DNA from: Podospora pseudoanserina
Taxonomy: Eukaryota; Ascomycota; Sordariomycetes; Sordariales; Podosporaceae
NCBI RefSeq assembly: GCF_035222485.1
Contig: NC_085920.1
Location: 4,464,001 to 4,528,000 of the forward strand
Direction: 5' to 3'
Length of the DNA: 64,000 nt
Within the stretch, counting starts at the first letter, position 1; each line of letters starts with the position of its first letter. The notes beneath the pieces are model-generated. The model was not told the origin of the DNA. It did no database searches and worked only from the letters and a program-made list of their open reading frames with translations. Made by a program: the position numbers and the translations under genes. This document shows positions 48,526 through 60,426 of the stretch, one piece after another.

Positions 48526-49179
48526 GTTGGTGGGAAGAGCTGTAAATTTCGATCCCGTGGTGAATGCTTCGCCGGTCCACACGTGAGCCAGACGCGCCTC
48601 GACGCGGTCTTCACCTTTGAAGCAGCAGGAAGCTTTTAGGTCTGCATGACGTAGCAGTGCAGCTAGCTTGAGAGCACAGTGTATTTAACATGGATGCCCC
48701 TCTACGGAGTAGTGCAGGTGGTCTTTTGGTGGAACCCAGGTGGCTTGGTGAGCAGCCTGGGGCGACCAAGATACGGTAATCATCCACAACCACAGCCTGT
48801 CTGCCTTTCGGCGGCATGTGCGCTCTTGAGCTATACCTTACCTTAACCTCCACCATCAGTATTTTAAGGTTGGAGCCTCCAGGGCAGCTTGATTCAATTT
48901 TTGTGTGTTTTTTCAACCCACAGGTGTGAAGTCGGCTGGGTTCTTCTTACGGGAGACGGCCGACTGCTGCCAACCGGGCATCCCGCGTGTCTATCCGTCC
49001 TTTGCACCTGCAGAACACTGAACGGTGAAGCTGAACAAAAACACTCGGGATAAGAAAGAGACGGGCCTTTATCGTTTGCGCACCGTCTCCTCCCGCCGCA
49101 GCCCGTTGCGAAACTCTGGTCAACGGGTCCAGCCTTTTCCATTTGTATTCCGTTCTATTCTTGAAAGGCATGTGTCGAT
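48526..49179. promoter_or_regulatory. Divergent promoter, CENP-H / ATG11
   Basis: These 654 bp separate two divergently transcribed starts. They contain a CACGTG at 48,580-48,585. No coding exon is supported. Co-regulation is only a possibility suggested by the layout. Confidence 0.5.
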
Positions 49180-52100
49180 ATGGCGTCACAGGTGTTGATT
49201 GCCCACACGGGTCAGCGCCTGCATCTTGACGCTTCCCAGGCCTCATCGTGCGTTACCCCTCCCCTACTGCTACGCTGTACCCGTGAGAGATGCTGACAGT
49301 TTGAGCAGCTTGGACAACCTCAAGGCCATCGTGGCCTTGAATTTATCTATACCCGCACAGTACATCATCGCGTTGACCCCCCAGGGAAGGCCCTTGAAGC
49401 CCCAAGCCACCTACACCGAGGTTAGTTAGCTTTCGCCCTGTGGATATGGGTTGGGAGGACATGTGCAGCGTGATGAGGTTGGTCTAACGACGTTGAACAG
49501 AAAGAAATCTACATTTACGATAGTCGCCTAGCCCTAGGATCGTCCCCAGGAACACCGCCTCCTGCCCGGTCCGAGCTCCCTATACCCAAGGAATACAGAG
49601 TCTCAGACGCCCCGGACTTGATCGAAGACTCGCGCTCTATTCACGCATGGCAAGAGTTGTACAAGGCACGCCAGGTCTGGGCGTTCAGGGTGGTGGAAGA
49701 TTGCAGGCAGATGGCTACCGCCGCAGATGACCGCTACAGCGAAATCGATGTTATGCTCCGTTGTCTCGATGCGGCTGTCACCAACCTCGAGTCTGTCATC
49801 CGAGGCCTGGAGCCCAAATATGCAGAGCTCACGAGATGGATTCCCACAGCCCGGGCTGACTATGCGGCATTGGCAACAGGATGGGAGGAGTATCTATCGC
49901 TTGCACGGAGCATTCCGGTTTCGTCGGCGATGGTCCGGTTCATGACCGGACAGGAGGTCAGCGGCACTAAGGCAAGGCTGCAGCGGCAGACCACTTTGGA
50001 AGACCTGATTGATCTGGAAACTACCCGAAAAGCTGGCCGTTTGGCGCCAGCAGCCCTCCGCAAATTCAACAACAGGGTCGCAGATCTAGACAAGGCTGCA
50101 ATACGCCTATTCCAAGATGCTGAGGATCTCTTCCGGGAGTTTGAGAGGACCATGGCACGGTCAGCCATGGACCATTCTCGTGACGCACATCAGTTATTGC
50201 AGGATATTGAAGCGGTGGCCAAGAAAATAGACACGGACTACCAAACGACGCTGGAGTCCACGAGTTCGACCCGGGACGCCCTCTCGCAAATTTCAAAGAT
50301 TGCGGTCAACCATACCGAGCGCTTGCTGCCAAGCATGGCAAAGCGAGCGGTCGAACTGAGCAACATGCTCCAGTATGCCACACAAGCCAGAAATACTCTT
50401 GCGGCCGAGTCCACAGAATTCATGCGGAGTATTGCCGATATCACGTCGCTCAGCAGCAGTGTCAAGGCTCAAATCAATGGGGTCAACCAAGAAGACGAGC
50501 TCTCCACGTTTGATCATCTCCGTCTCGTTCAACAAAGTCCGTACATGTACGCCTCCTTTGTCGTTGAGGCGATCAGGCGCCGCGAGTGGCTTGAAAAGGT
50601 CAAGCAAGACTCGTCTACCCTTGCCAACGAGATGGCTCTCTTTCAAGAAGAGGAGATCAAGCGGCGCAGAAAGTGGTACAAATCCATTGCGAACACATAT
50701 GAGCCCCAAACTTCAACGTCGGAGAGTAATGTACCCGGCTTGGAAGTAAATCTGCTCGGAGAAGAAGAGAGCTGGCCGTCAATGACTCGAGGGGACCTGG
50801 AAGAGTTCTTTGCGCTCCTACAAATACCAAAGGCAGACCCCGAGATCGTGAATGACGTGGGAAAGCTGGTGGCAGAGCTGAACAACCCTACAAGACAGCA
50901 GTCCAGGAGGATGAAGGCCTTTAAAAACGGCAGCGTGCATGAGGCTGCCCTCGGACGTAGTGGCTTGTTGATTCGCGGTGATGACGACCTACTCCGGACG
51001 TTGCAAGATGAGAAAGCTAAGCTAGAGGGCAAGCTTAAAACAGCAGAAAGTCGGGTGCGACGTCTGGAGGATTTGCTTCACCGCCAAACCCAAGCATCAC
51101 GACCAAGTATCGGCAATCTATTCCAGGTCCCGAGCCAGCAGTTACCGGACCGCAATGACTCTACAATATCGGTCCGGTCACCTCGGATCGCAGACGACCG
51201 GAGAGGATCACTTGAGGCGGCTGACGTTTTGGCCCAACGAATTCAGCAGCTCGAGTCTGACCTTGCAGCCGAGAAGGAGAGGTCGGCGGGTCTAGAAAGG
51301 GAATTGAATGTGCAGGTGGCCCAGCATAACAATATCAAGGGCCAGTTGAGCGAGGTCAACTCGACGAAAAAGGACCTGTTGGAAAATATGGAGGCTCAAA
51401 AGCGGGAGTTTGTGGAGGAGCGAAAGTCTTTCCAGGAGGAGATCCGGCAATTGCAACTGCGCCTGGAGCACACAGAAGACGAGATTGAACACTATGGTGA
51501 GTCAAGGGAGCATGAAAAAACCTCTTATGATGAGAGGATTCGCCTTCTTGAGTGCGAGGTGCTTGAGAAGCAGGACGCCCTCCTGAAATTTGAAGGCCAA
51601 GTTGAGGTCCTTCGTAAGGAAACAGGCTTGCAGCGGGAGAGGCTGGAGGCCCAGGAGCGGCAGTTGCAGCACGCACAAGACGAGCGGCAAGACCTAGTAA
51701 AGAAGGTTGAGGTGACAAGTGAGGAAGCGGGACATCATGTCAAGACGCTACATTCTCTTTGGGGACTGTTGGCGCCAGACGCATCCATCCCGGTCGATCC
51801 CACTAAGCTTTCAGAAGCAATTGTTGGCAAAATTAACGATGTACTGTCTCGACTGCAGAGGCTAGACGGAGATATGTCGCTTCTGCGCCTGGATCTCAAT
51901 TCTTCTCAGAGCGCAGCCAAGATTGCGCAGGCGGAGAGGGCATCACTGGAAGCAAGATTCGATACCTTGCACAAGGCAGTTTCCGAGGAGAGGGCAAAGG
52001 TAGCTGCATTAGAAGGCAAACTGGCAGATAGTCGCAGCCAACTCCAACAGCTGCGCTCGAAGTTGGCCGATGGTGAGACTGGTACAGAGTCTCTACGAAA

Positions 52101-53526
52101 ACAGCTCGAGCAACAAGAAAAGAAAATCATGGTCATCACAGAGGAGCTGGCGTCGCGCACATCGCAGGTCGGCAGCATGGAAGAAGGCGCTCGGCTACTC
52201 AAGGAGAAGCTGAAGGAATCGCAGGTCCGGTTGTCGGAGCTGGGAGCTTGGTTTGAATCTCGGACCGAGCATGCAAAAGAAATTACCCAAAGGCTATACG
52301 CCCAGAACGAATGTTTGATACGCCTCCTTGAGCGGCTCGGGTTTTCGGTAACCCGTCAGGATGGCAACATGACGATACAAAAGGTTCCGAGGGCAGAACG
52401 CTCGACTCAAAGCACAAGTGAGTTGGATCCCAGCATGTCTCTTCGACGCTCCAGCACCCTTAACCTGCGCCCAGTTGCAGACAGTGCCGACCTGAAGCTA
52501 TTATACTGGATGGATAGCAACAACAGACAAAGCGAGTCAGCAAGGTATACCGCCTTCTTGGAATCACTTGGCTACTTTGACATGGATGCCTTTTGCGAAA
52601 CCGTGATACGCCGCGTTCGAGATATTGAAAATATTGCCCGGAAGTGGCGAGGATACCGGGACAAGACACACGCATTGCAAAAGGATGCTCACAACAAGAT
52701 CGCCTTCAAACACTTCAAGGAGGGCGACCTGGCATTGTTTCTTCCTACCAAGAATCAGGCAACAGGTGCTTGGGCGGCATTCAATGTGGGCTGTCCCCAT
52801 TACTTTCTTCGCGAGAAAGAGTCGCACAGGCTGGACAATCGTGAGTGGATCGTTGCCAGAATCTCGCGGATCCAGGATCGCGTCGTGGATCTCTCCAAAT
52901 CTCTGCAACATCAGCCTGGAGATCGAAGGAGGCGGTTGTCTACAGACGCGGAGCCATCTAAGGACGACAATGACAACCCCTTCGGCCTGTCTGATGGTTT
53001 GAGGTGGTATCTGATCGATGCAGAGGAGGATAAGCCAGGTGCTCCGAATACGCCGGGCCTTGCAAAGTCTACAGTGACGGTAGCTGCCAACAAAGTCGAG
53101 GCCATGGCTGACATGCACACCCATGGGCGGTCGGGGTCCAAGTCTGGAGGGCTTGTGGGTCGTGGAGCTGCGCCGTCTGGCATTGAGGGGGTCAGCAAGA
53201 CACTTTCCAAGAGTCTCGAGAGCCGTCGCTCTAGTACGGGCTCTAGAAAGGCCCTGCCCTTTGCGATTGGTGTTTCTCGAGGTCGGGACAGTGCCGTCGC
53301 TAGTGAGACAAACTCTCTCCGTGCTGCGCCAGCCGATACTCCGGTGGCCACAAGTCCTATACAACAGCATGCTGTGCCTCAGGTTACCACTCAAGCAGTT
53401 GATGCTAGGCAGACGATCGGTGCCGACGGGGAAGAAGGAAGCTCAACGGAAGCAGCGTCAGCCCAACAGCCGCGACAATCGCTTTCTGAGGTGCGCAACC
53501 CACTTGATTCCCTCATCGGACCCTGA
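49180..53526 (+). CDS. ATG11: Autophagy scaffold Atg11
   Basis: Three exons: 49,180-49,247; 49,300-49,420; 49,501-53,526 (1,404 residues). It is a scaffold for selective autophagy that ties cargo receptors to the Atg1 kinase at the phagophore assembly site. The N terminus MASQVLIAHTGQRLHLD, then YIIALTPQGRPLK and KEIYIYDSRL, is the ubiquitin-like start of Atg11/FIP200. A long Atg17-like helical part follows (to about residue 450), then coiled coils (about 560-1,010). The conserved C-terminal Atg11 domain contains HNKIAFKHFKEGDLALFLPT and GCPHYFLREKE (about 1,125-1,165). The last ~200 residues are disordered and Ser/Ala-rich. Both introns are needed to reach the conserved start; an internal TTG would give a shorter false model. 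Confidence 0.95.
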
Positions 53527-54008
53527 AGCATACCTTTGCATTACCAGTGTTGACAGGCTCAATGAAAAGCGGGTCTCTCACAGCTTGGAGCAGCCTGCAC
53601 AGAGCGTTGGCCCTTCCGACCTTTTAAAGAAGAGTGTAGTCTGGGATTCCCTTTGGAACCTGGACGCTCGTTACGATATCGGACCACAGTACAGGCAGCC
53701 CTCGAGCTGAGGCTTGTTTGAAGCTGGCAACTCCCAAGGGTTTATAAAGATCACATACGTAAAACAGGGGCAGAAACGAAGTCAAACAACATGGAATAAT
53801 GTCAGGGAAGTCATGGCAGACCCTGCTGCATCATCAGGCTAGAATGTTTTCGTAATATGTCGTAAGCGGTGCATGCAATGGTACACGTGTATGTACACAG
53901 TGATAGTTACAGTTAAATTATACAATCCAGCCCGGTCCACTCCCCTGATTCAACTTAGTGTTGACAGGCTACCAGCCGGCCGTTGGCATGGGACGTTCCT
54001 TGTCTTTC
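53527..54008. other. Convergent 3' intergenic region (ATG11 / bL9m)
   Basis: These 482 bp lie between two stop codons. A frame in another phase runs past the ATG11 stop (to 53,710) but has no recognisable content. No RNA gene seen. Confidence 0.6.
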
Positions 54009-55021
54009 CTATACGGCAGTCTTCTTCGACGCTGGCCGTGGCTCTTGTGTCTTCTCTTCACTGGGGAGAACCTCGACAGACCTGGTGATAGGCTCCAGAT
54101 CCGAGTTTCCAATCGATACCTTCACTTCGAAGCGTCCTAGCTCCTTGATCTTGTTGATTTCGTCCTTCAAACCTAGCACGGTGACATGAGCGGGCTCGAT
54201 GTTGATCTGAGTCCCGTCCTCGTCGGCAGATATGCAGCTCTTTATCGAACTCGCAATGTCCTTGGTTGATACAGAGCCATAGATCGCGAGGGGTCCCTGT
54301 GGGGTCTCCTGGGCCGCGGCAACAGCGACGAGAGGTGATATGGTTGCCGTATTGGATGGCGGGGCAGGAATCGGGATACGATAGAAGGTGATGGTTTTCG
54401 GAACAAGCCTTTCAAGAAGCTCACGCACTCTCTCCGGCTACAATCCAGCCACCGTTGTTAGAAAACAATTTGACCTTTATCAAACGCTGGAAACGAGAAG
54501 AGTGCCCCTACCTTGATGGTCTTCTTCACAGGCTTGGCGGCCTGCTGAGGTTCGGCTACCGGGGCAGGTGGCTTCGCGGCAGGCAACTGCTCCAGCACCT
54601 TCATATCGACAAACGTCGGGTCCCTCTCGCCAACATCATTCTTGAGGGATAGGCCGAGCTCCTTGAAGCGGGCCACAGTCATATATTCCGCCAATTTGCG
54701 GGGAAACCACTCGTTGCGCATGCGGCCGCGCTCGACACGGAAGATGGCATCTAAATGGAAAGAAGAGGATTAACAAGCCTCCCTTTGAATTTTGTGAGGG
54801 GAGGCAGTGGTTTAAAGTATACCTTTCCTGCCAAACTTGGGGATATTTGCTAACAGGCGGACGACAACTCCCTTGTCGCTGGGGACGAGATGGGTGGACT
54901 TTGCTCGAGTTTGAACCAGTGGGAGGGAGTTGACGGGACCGTTGGGGGATAGAAAGGGCTGTGCTAGCCTCCGCACGCACCAAAGGCATGCTGGCGATCT
55001 GCTCACCACTGGTCCCGCCAT
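54009..55021 (-). CDS. MRPL50: Mitochondrial large-subunit ribosomal protein bL9m
   Basis: Three exons: 55,021-54,823; 54,750-54,512; 54,437-54,009 (288 residues). It is a component of the mitochondrial 54S subunit. The N terminus (SRSPACLWCVRRLAQPFL, with QTRAKSTH) is Arg/Ser-rich and lacks acidic residues, as expected of an import signal. The bL9 N-terminal domain follows: VVVRLLANIPKFGRKDAIFR and VERGRMRNEWFPRKLAEYMT, interrupted by intron 1 at the Asp codon. The C-terminal part (PERVRELLERLVPKTITFYR onward) replaces the bacterial linker and C domain, and it includes an Ala/Pro/Lys linker (KPPAPVAEPQQAAKPVKK). The two GT..AG introns (72 and 74 bp) close in phase. The symbol follows the yeast bL9m name. 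Confidence 0.9.
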
Positions 55022-55279
55022 CGTGACGGGTTGAATGGGACTTGGAGGGTCGGACCACGGGCGTGTGAATTGGAATCACAGCTCCAAAAAATCGAGACCA
55101 GGAGCTATGGATAATGTTCGGTTGGGGTCCACCCACAGTTTTTGCCAGGATCAATTTGATTACCGTAATTTACGGCACTCTGGCTGTATTCCGTAACTTA
55201 AATACATACCTTACATACATCTCGACCATAATTAGGACGTTGTTTCTACTTGCTACTGCCTTTGCAGATCCAGGAACAT

Positions 55280-56804
55280 CTATTTCCAGGCAAGCTTCTC
55301 TCCGCGACCCAACTGACCGAGCCAGCGCTGCAGGTCTAGCACCATTCCCTCGACCAAGTCCGTTTCGACTATTCCCTCTTGCCAGCTCAGGCTGATACAG
55401 ATATCTCCACCAGCAACCCCGGCGACGTTGACCCCTATCGCGGCTCCTGCGACCATTGCTCCTTGAGACATGATTGAGCGACGGATCTGCCAGCCTGGCT
55501 GGAGATGGCTTCCACCTGGGATGCTGTGAATCGACCCGATGTTAGATACCTCCCATGTCGTTTCCCTCGGTTTACCTATCTTTGAAAGCCAATATTTTCT
55601 CCAGTCTGTGACCCAGCTCAGCATACTGATGATATCGTCCTTCGGCACAGTCTCTAGGTGTTTCTTCATTCGACCCCTTAGGCTGACTGCGGTCTTCCAA
55701 ATATCGTCCTCGTCCCTATCCCCATGGATCTCATGTGACTCAAAATGATGCGCCTGGGTGGTAACTAGAACTCCAAAGAGAGCTCCAGGCTTTCCGCTTG
55801 GTGAATGGTCTGAAATATAGGGCCTTAGATCTATTGGTGTCGAGCTGCAGAATGCTTGGGCATCTTTGGCGGGAACAAGCTTGGCGATAGAAGCCAGTAC
55901 GAGCGAGTGAAGCAAGGGTGTCAGTGTCGTGCCGTGTTGTCTGCATATAGCGAGAACAGATGGCGCCACCTCCGCAGGAACTACAATCAGGCGAAGGTTT
56001 GTTTGGAAGGGCTCGGGGGTGATTAGCTTTCCAGTCCATGGGATTGCCTTCGACGGTCTTGAAAGCCAGGCGGGACCGAGCTCTCTGAAAAGAGTACCCA
56101 ATACAAAACCCCAGGACTGTTTGAAAGCCACCGCCTCTTCCAGGGGGGGACTGAGCTGCTGGCTGGGCGGGAGGCTTAGAACATGGTCGGAAAGTTGTAT
56201 CGGGCGCACTGAGGGGCAGGTCAACTCATTAAGGAGTTTGGTGTGAAAAGCCGCAGTGCTTCTGCCGTCCGCTATTGAATGATGCACTGCGAAGATGACA
56301 TCAAAGGTAAGGACCCCATTTGCTGGATGAGGGGTGGAAACAATGATCACCTTCCACGGAGGCCGGCTCGAGATATCAGGAAAGTATTGATCGTGTTGAT
56401 GCTCCAGTTTTTGGATAAGCTCAACGTCGAGGTCCTTCGATACCTCGTGGTATTCGAGGTGGAAGTGGAGGTTGATGGCTGATAGGAATACAAAATATGG
56501 ACTGGATGTTTCCTCATCTTTTATACCCACCCTCAGCGACGGAATGTCAAGAACCACGCTGGCGAGAGCTCTCTCAAACACCTCATAGACAGACTGGCCT
56601 TGAACTCCGGATGTGGGGACTGTGTAACGACAAGTATTGATCACGCACTTGTAAAAGCCGAGGGCGTGCCTCGATGAAGAGTATCTTTCACTGTCACGAG
56701 TGGTCAGACGAGTCTTGTGCGCAGATAAGCCTTGAGGTTTCGCAGCAAAAACATACGTACCACGGCCCGAGGGCTCGGGCTTGTCGGTGCCCGGTCTTCA
56801 TCAT
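55280..56804 (-). CDS. Alcohol acetyltransferase-like acyltransferase (AATase family)
   Basis: Two exons, 56,804-56,761 and 56,690-55,280 (484 residues). It belongs to the HXXXD acyl-CoA transferase superfamily, near yeast Atf1/Atf2, which esterify alcohols or sterols with acetyl-CoA. The catalytic motif is VHHSIADG (His near residue 150). ERYSSSRHALGFYKCV at the N terminus and WEVSNIGSIHSIPG near the C terminus are family blocks; the DFGWG motif of plant BAHD enzymes is absent, as usual for this branch. The tiny first exon (MMKTGHRQARALGPC) gives the expected ALGP-x-ERYS junction and is in phase, but it is the weaker part of the model. No membrane segment is obvious. The substrate cannot be told from sequence, and the neighbours do not form a metabolite cluster. 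Confidence 0.85.
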
Positions 56805-57384
56805 ATGTAGATGTTTGTGGGATCAAATGGTCAGACTTTGAAACGACCCGCCAATGCGGAAGCCAGCCCAGAGTGCAAGGCGGGACGGGGTGCGGCATTG
56901 CGGGGGACCAGGACAGCCTCACGGCGCTAGCGCAGGCCAGCACGGCCAGCCCTGCATGGGGTGGATACGTCGACGCGCCAAGCCATCCACGTCCAGTTTG
57001 GCAAGCTGTGCTGTCTGTCCATTTCGTCAGACCCAGGCACATGCAGAAACAGCAAGCAGCCTTGAAGATTCCATGGCTCTCACTTGACAATTGGGCTGCA
57101 ATTGCAACTGTCATTCCCGCCATGCGCGCCCGCGCAGTTCAAATTCCAGCTCATGTGTTCCGCGCCTTGTCATGATTCATCTGGTCGAGCTTTCTTTGTG
57201 ACAACGCATTCGCGCCTCAACCGTTGTCGCCCAACCATCAATCATTTCGACGATACATATAGGGGCACATACAGATACTTCAAGGGCGCGCTGCCTCTCC
57301 GTCCAGCATCTGACCAATTCACCCTGTCCCTCGCCCTTCTCACTCGGACACTTGGCCTACCTACCTACTCTGAGGCGCAACACC
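56805..57384. promoter_or_regulatory. Divergent promoter, acyltransferase / IDEIR protein
   Basis: These 580 bp separate divergent starts. The last ~100 bp before 57,385 are C/T-rich, as is common in leaders of fungal mRNAs. No further exon is supported. Confidence 0.5.
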
Positions 57385-60300
57385 ATGGACCGCGACAAGG
57401 ACAAACCCGACCACCGGTTTGCGCAGACGACACGTGCGATCGCCCCGCTCACGATTACAAGCGCTTCCAAGCGGAGGAGTCTATTCTCTCGTCCAAACCT
57501 CAATGATGATGGAACCCGACCTGCCGGTGCCGACGCGCCCGCTGAGAGCAGAGTTGGCTCGCCGAACAACACAAGAATTCCTCGCCTTGCCCAACATCGA
57601 GGCAAATTTACGATGGAAGATGCCTACCGCTTGGCCACAGAAGAGGAAGAGGCCGCAGCCCGAGGATCCCCAAGTCCCGCGCCACGAACATGGCGCTCAC
57701 GTCGGGAATCCAGCGAGAAGAACACGTCAAAGCTGCCTGGTGTCGGAGCACTCGGGACCCAACATCGCAGGACAATGACAAGCAAATCCACGGATGCGGT
57801 AGGTGAGGATAGGGTCGGTTTGTCAGTGGGCCTTGGTGCCCGGTCGCTCCGAAGCAACATTTCCGACAGCAGCTTTGACGAAAAGATTCGCCAGCACGCC
57901 CTTGCGCAAGGAGACCCCGAAGCACCGATCTCACACAGTAACAGCGCTTCGTCTAAAGCTGGTTTGGGAACCAGAATACTAGAGACTGGGAGAGGATTGG
58001 TACGGAGGAGTAGTCGTGGCAGTCCCGAGGGCAATGCTTCACCTCGCAACCGCAAGACTACAACAGCCGGCAATAGGTTTTCTGGCTTGTTATCGAGGAA
58101 GAAGCGAGAATTGAGCAGCTCAACACAGACGCCTGATCTGGCGGATTGGATCCAGTTTAGTGATGGCTCTGCTGGAGATTTGGCTCGGCCAGCGTCCAAC
58201 CCGCTGTTGCGCCCCACCTCTGCGCCACCGGACCAAGAGTCTCCTGAAAGGAGTTTCGCATGGGAAGCAGAGAACGACTTCACAGCTGGCGACCTGCAGG
58301 TCTCTGAAAGCCCTGCAGTCAGTCTCGGTCGAAGTAACACCAAGATTGATGAAATACGAGCACTCGAAGCTGAACACAGTGATAAGGATCCCGAGAGCAA
58401 CCCCAACTCTTGGAAGAATCTCCGGATCGACGAGATCAGAAATTGCGAAGTTGAAACTGCGTCCAAGCCGCCGGAACTCACCGCTGCGCCGCGCGAGGTT
58501 ATGGAGCAGACTGCATCGCAGGATCGAGACCTCACAACCCGAAGCCGATCCGGAAGCAACACAAGTACTAAGATGGATGAAATTAGATCGCGGGAGATTG
58601 AAAGAGTGTCTAGGAGAGCCATCACCACCGCTCAGCTGGGGAAAATCCGGGAGAGAAACGCCGAACTCACGTCGCGCTCGCCATCGCCCGATATGGGGCA
58701 GAAACCCAGCGCGGAGCCTCTGCATTCTTTTTCCCCCCCGGACGAACAGAGTTGGAGAAGGGGATCCGATGTGGCCAACTCTGCTTCACAAGTACGAGAG
58801 CCAAGCGCTCGCCAGAACTCGGTCTCTGCAGCTCTAAACAGTTACGATGAAGATGGTCCAGTTATCGATGACCATGATAGACAACAGAGACTTAGCGAAA
58901 ATATAGGGATCCGACGCCGTGGCTCACGAAGCAGAGATGAGTCGCGAGATGTCTTGCGCAGACTGTCAGCCGCGGCGATCACAAATCTGCTCACTGACCT
59001 GCCAGCGTCTGGCATTTCTGAGGGTGTGTCTGGGCGTGAAAGACCTCGGCAATCCAGCGGAAGTCTTCGACAAAGGATGTTAGCCGGTGCTAAGGGTGAC
59101 GGCAAACCCACTGTCGGTTTTGTTGGACTTCGGAGGAATGATTCGATGGAATCCAACCTGACAAAGCGGTCAAGCTTTATCCTCTCAGAGTCTGACCCTA
59201 CAGAGCGTATAGAAGGTGAGATGAATCTATTTGCGCCACATGAAAACCAGTCTGAACGCGGGTCTCTTCGGGCATTATCTCCGGAGCCAGATGAAGTCAC
59301 GCCAGACAAAACACCCAAACCCTCCAAGCCTGATCCTCTCACGATGCCCACTCCTCGGGTAACAGGTGCTTTTGTCGAAACACCCGCGACGGTCAAGGTT
59401 GAGAAAAGAGAGGAGGATGTCATCAAACCGCAGCCAGACAAACACGACGAATTTCCTGCGGAGCGAGGCAGAAGGGGTGAAAGCGTACCGAGACAGCCCA
59501 AACAAACTCAGTCATCCCGTGGTGACAGGATGTCGAGGCGTTCCTCTTCGATTTCTGTCCGACGTCGTGCAAGGTCGCTGTCGAGAGGTCGACCCTTGAT
59601 CAATTCTGGCAAACCACCAACTGTCCGAGATGACATACTAGAAATACAGCGAGCCAACCAGATCGATGATTCCACTTTGGATGATATCGCCGACCTCATG
59701 TTGAAACAAGGCGCCAAAGGCCACGGCTCCGAGGCTATTGAGATCAAGACCGACGATGGCGGCGATGATGAAAAGGACGCAGGCGATCAGGATGCTCAAA
59801 GATTGAGACGGATGAGCAGGAGTCTGCAGAACGGGATCATGAATATTCGCACCGCGAAGCAGGGAATTCAGAGACTGGAGGATCAAGTTGCGCATGGCAA
59901 TCTCAAGAGTGCGGCCGACGATGCTACCGAAACCGAACACACTCACAGCAAACATGACGTTGATGCCCCGTGTCCCATCTGTCAAGGAAACGAACCAACC
60001 GCGACAACGACCCTTACTTACGTTCACTTGCCTCTACCTCGACTGTGGCATCACCAGCCGCGTTTCAAGCTTACATTTCTCGGCCTTTGCGTCTTTCTTC
60101 TTTCTCTTTGGTACATTGCTGAGTCCTGTATGTGCCACTTATACTGCAAGCCTCCGTACTGCGGCCCAGGTGAGCCTTGTAACTGGGATATTGAATATCC
60201 TTCTTGGGGCTTCACGATTCCGTTAAAGTTGGACGAGTGGGTCACGGGGGGGCAAGGCAAGCACCTTGTGCAGGAGTGGACTCCCGAGGTCACAGAGTGG

Positions 60301-60426
60301 ATGATTGGCTTGTGGGACGCGGCTATGAGTACTGACCCTGAGTTGACCGTCGCAACCCGCTGGAGCCGTAGCGCGAACCGCAGACGTAGAAGACGGGTGC
60401 TCAGACTAGGAAGCTTAAATCACTAA
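57385..60426 (+). CDS. Uncharacterised single-pass membrane protein with IDEIR repeats
   Basis: Single exon, 1,013 residues. Residues 1-850 are hydrophilic and rich in Ser, Arg and Glu, probably disordered. Within them four related short motifs recur: KIDEIRALEAE (320), RIDEIRNCEVE (347), KMDEIRSREIE (396) and QLGKIRERNAE (417). An Arg/Ser run (SRRSSSISVRRRARSLSRGR, ~710-730) looks like RS-type or nuclear-targeting sequence. Near 862 is CPICQG. A membrane helix at ~895-917 (LTFLGLCVFLLSLWYIAES) is followed by a Cys-rich segment (CMCHLYCKPPYCGPGEPCNW) and a ~90-residue Trp-rich tail. The architecture resembles an inner-nuclear-membrane or ER tail-anchored protein, but that is inference. I believe the tail is conserved in Sordariomycetes but know no function. 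The frame starts at ATG 57,385; codons before it begin only with TTG. Confidence 0.8.
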   Translation: MDRDKDKPDHRFAQTTRAIAPLTITSASKRRSLFSRPNLNDDGTRPAGADAPAESRVGSPNNTRIPRLAQHRGKFTMEDAYRLATEEEEAAARGSPSPAPRTWRSRRESSEKNTSKLPGVGALGTQHRRTMTSKSTDAVGEDRVGLSVGLGARSLRSNISDSSFDEKIRQHALAQGDPEAPISHSNSASSKAGLGTRILETGRGLVRRSSRGSPEGNASPRNRKTTTAGNRFSGLLSRKKRELSSSTQTPDLADWIQFSDGSAGDLARPASNPLLRPTSAPPDQESPERSFAWEAENDFTAGDLQVSESPAVSLGRSNTKIDEIRALEAEHSDKDPESNPNSWKNLRIDEIRNCEVETASKPPELTAAPREVMEQTASQDRDLTTRSRSGSNTSTKMDEIRSREIERVSRRAITTAQLGKIRERNAELTSRSPSPDMGQKPSAEPLHSFSPPDEQSWRRGSDVANSASQVREPSARQNSVSAALNSYDEDGPVIDDHDRQQRLSENIGIRRRGSRSRDESRDVLRRLSAAAITNLLTDLPASGISEGVSGRERPRQSSGSLRQRMLAGAKGDGKPTVGFVGLRRNDSMESNLTKRSSFILSESDPTERIEGEMNLFAPHENQSERGSLRALSPEPDEVTPDKTPKPSKPDPLTMPTPRVTGAFVETPATVKVEKREEDVIKPQPDKHDEFPAERGRRGESVPRQPKQTQSSRGDRMSRRSSSISVRRRARSLSRGRPLINSGKPPTVRDDILEIQRANQIDDSTLDDIADLMLKQGAKGHGSEAIEIKTDDGGDDEKDAGDQDAQRLRRMSRSLQNGIMNIRTAKQGIQRLEDQVAHGNLKSAADDATETEHTHSKHDVDAPCPICQGNEPTATTTLTYVHLPLPRLWHHQPRFKLTFLGLCVFLLSLWYIAESCMCHLYCKPPYCGPGEPCNWDIEYPSWGFTIPLKLDEWVTGGQGKHLVQEWTPEVTEWMIGLWDAAMSTDPELTVATRWSRSANRRRRRRVLRLGSLNH

